Positions 63,210-64,000 of a DNA stretch of 64,000 bases are shown one piece after another. The number at the start of each line of letters is the position of its first letter. The stretch's first letter is position 1. The translations under genes and the position numbers were made by a program. The stretch comes from JAKAGZ01 sp963748105 (lineage in GTDB: Bacteria; Bacteroidota; Ignavibacteria; Ignavibacteriales; Ignavibacteriaceae): contig CAVVHP010000007.1 of NCBI GenBank assembly GCA_963748105.1, positions 62,001 to 126,000 of the forward strand, given 5' to 3'. A model generated the notes under the pieces. That model did not search any database. It was not told the DNA's origin and saw nothing but the letters and a program-made list of their open reading frames with translations.

Positions 63210-64000
63210 ATGTCAGAAAATAAAAAAATATCAGTTGCAGTAATTTATAATCACTATGGTGATGATGTTTATGAGAAAATTCGTGAAGTTGATCCGGAAT
63301 CGCTGGATTTTAAGCCGGAATATAATTTAAAAGTGGCTACTATTGTTGAGGAATACGAAGCCATTGCAAATGCTCTTGAAGAACAAGGTTACAATGTTAA
63401 ACTTTTAAATATTGCTGAAAATATTGAATCTCTTATTGAACTTTTAAGGGATGACCCTCCGGATGTGGCTTTTAATCTTATAGAATTTTACAGAGATGAC
63501 CCTGAACTTGAGTATATGGTTACCGGGTTGTTTGCTCTTTACGGCGTTCCTTTTACGGGAGCACCACCTTTTACATTAGCTTTGTGCCTGCGCAAAGGTA
63601 CAACAAAGCAGTTACTTGTTTCTAATGATGTTCCTACACCACGCTATAAAATATTATCTGAGCCCAAAATGCCACAGAGACATGGGCTGCATTATCCATT
63701 GATTGTAAAACCTGCGCGTGAAGATGCAAGCTCGGGTGTAGATCAAAATTCAGTGGTATATAATTTAAAGGAACTTAAAGCGAAGCTTAATAAAGTATTT
63801 GATGAACATTATCCACCGATATTGGTGGAAGAATTTATTGAAGGACGTGAACTTCACGTGTCGGTTCTTGGAAATGATCCTCCACAGGTTTTACCTATTA
63901 TTGAATTTGATTTCTCGGAACTACCAACAGAGCACCCGGCTGTTATAAGTTACGATGCTAAATGGAATCCACTAGTTGAATCATTTCACAGAATACATTC
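63210..64000 (+). CDS. D-Ala-D-Ala-ligase-like ATP-grasp protein (partial, runs off the end)
   Basis: The first 263 residues of an ATP-grasp enzyme. The start is ATG at 63210 (MSENKKISVAVIYNH). The N-terminal part follows the D-alanine-D-alanine ligase plan: PDVAFNLIE, FALYGVPFTGAPP and LCLRKGTTKQLL. ATP-grasp segments YPLIVKPAREDASSGV, PILVEEFIEGRELHVSVLG follow. The family ligates D-alanine residues for peptidoglycan or makes related amide bonds. Canonical Ddl motifs are recognisable but the N-terminus is longer and more acidic than usual, so a paralogue with another substrate is possible. The gene continues beyond 64000. Confidence 0.85.
   Translation, partial: MSENKKISVAVIYNHYGDDVYEKIREVDPESLDFKPEYNLKVATIVEEYEAIANALEEQGYNVKLLNIAENIESLIELLRDDPPDVAFNLIEFYRDDPELEYMVTGLFALYGVPFTGAPPFTLALCLRKGTTKQLLVSNDVPTPRYKILSEPKMPQRHGLHYPLIVKPAREDASSGVDQNSVVYNLKELKAKLNKVFDEHYPPILVEEFIEGRELHVSVLGNDPPQVLPIIEFDFSELPTEHPAVISYDAKWNPLVESFHRIH

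Overview
This 64 kb window is an AT-rich bacterial chromosome segment with densely packed genes, short intergenic gaps, many 4-8 bp gene overlaps, and no tRNA, rRNA, CRISPR array, phage or transposase. Gene content points to the Bacteroidota/Chlorobiota/Ignavibacteriota side of the tree. The clues are a secreted propeller protein with a type IX-style C-terminal sorting domain, a menaquinone methyltransferase, GHL10 and PAP2 proteins, and several SpoIIE-type phosphatases. An Ignavibacteriota-like organism is my best guess; it is an inference, not a proof.

Layout. 0-7.5 kb: housekeeping (lepA, lepB, a TrmR-like O-methyltransferase, an IMPACT/YigZ protein, uvrA). 7.5-13.3 kb: a TetR-controlled efflux operon (HlyD-type lipoprotein, two ABC ATPases, two ABC-2 permeases) whose promoter lies inside an array of GGAAAC half-sites. 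13.4-33.5 kb: a large catabolic island of two convergent gene sets. The plus-strand set is an AhpD-like protein, an amidohydrolase, a TrpB-like PLP enzyme, SsnA, YgeY, YgeW, a threonine-synthase-like PLP enzyme and a MocA-like nucleotidyltransferase. The minus-strand set is XdhA, XdhB, XdhC, YgfK and a fused molybdenum hydroxylase. It matches the kind of cluster implicated in oxygen-independent purine/urate breakdown in gut bacteria, but it lacks a recognisable YgeX and HyuA and carries two other PLP enzymes. 33.6-43.2 kb: rdgB (broken), menaquinone methyltransferase, PAP2, rsmA, an ABC-F protein, a secreted propeller protein, ribH, a PHP phosphoesterase and a Crp-family regulator. 43.4-52.8 kb: a PpiD-like foldase, a beta-barrel protein, aroK-aroB, a GHL10 protein, a histidine kinase and purA. 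52.9-63 kb: a signalling block with two STAS proteins, an ECF sigma/anti-sigma pair, an RsbW-like kinase and three SpoIIE-type phosphatases. The window ends inside a D-Ala-D-Ala-ligase-like gene.

How the genes work together. In the catabolic island the molybdenum hydroxylases, XdhC and MocA would oxidise purines and mature their cofactor. The amidohydrolases, YgeW, YgeY and PLP enzymes would process ring-opened nitrogen compounds, possibly ending in carbamoyl phosphate and ammonia; no substrate has been shown here. In the signalling block, STAS antagonists, an RsbW-type kinase and PP2C phosphatases form a partner-switching set. The ECF sigma gene has a textbook ECF promoter (GGAAC-N16-CGTC) directly at its start and so probably activates itself.

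A striking technical or biological feature is that four genes (ygfK, rdgB and two SpoIIE-type phosphatases) contain eight frameshifts, each explained by one extra base. Same-signed single-base insertions suggest uncorrected sequence errors more than gene decay, and those four genes should be read as probably intact in the living cell.
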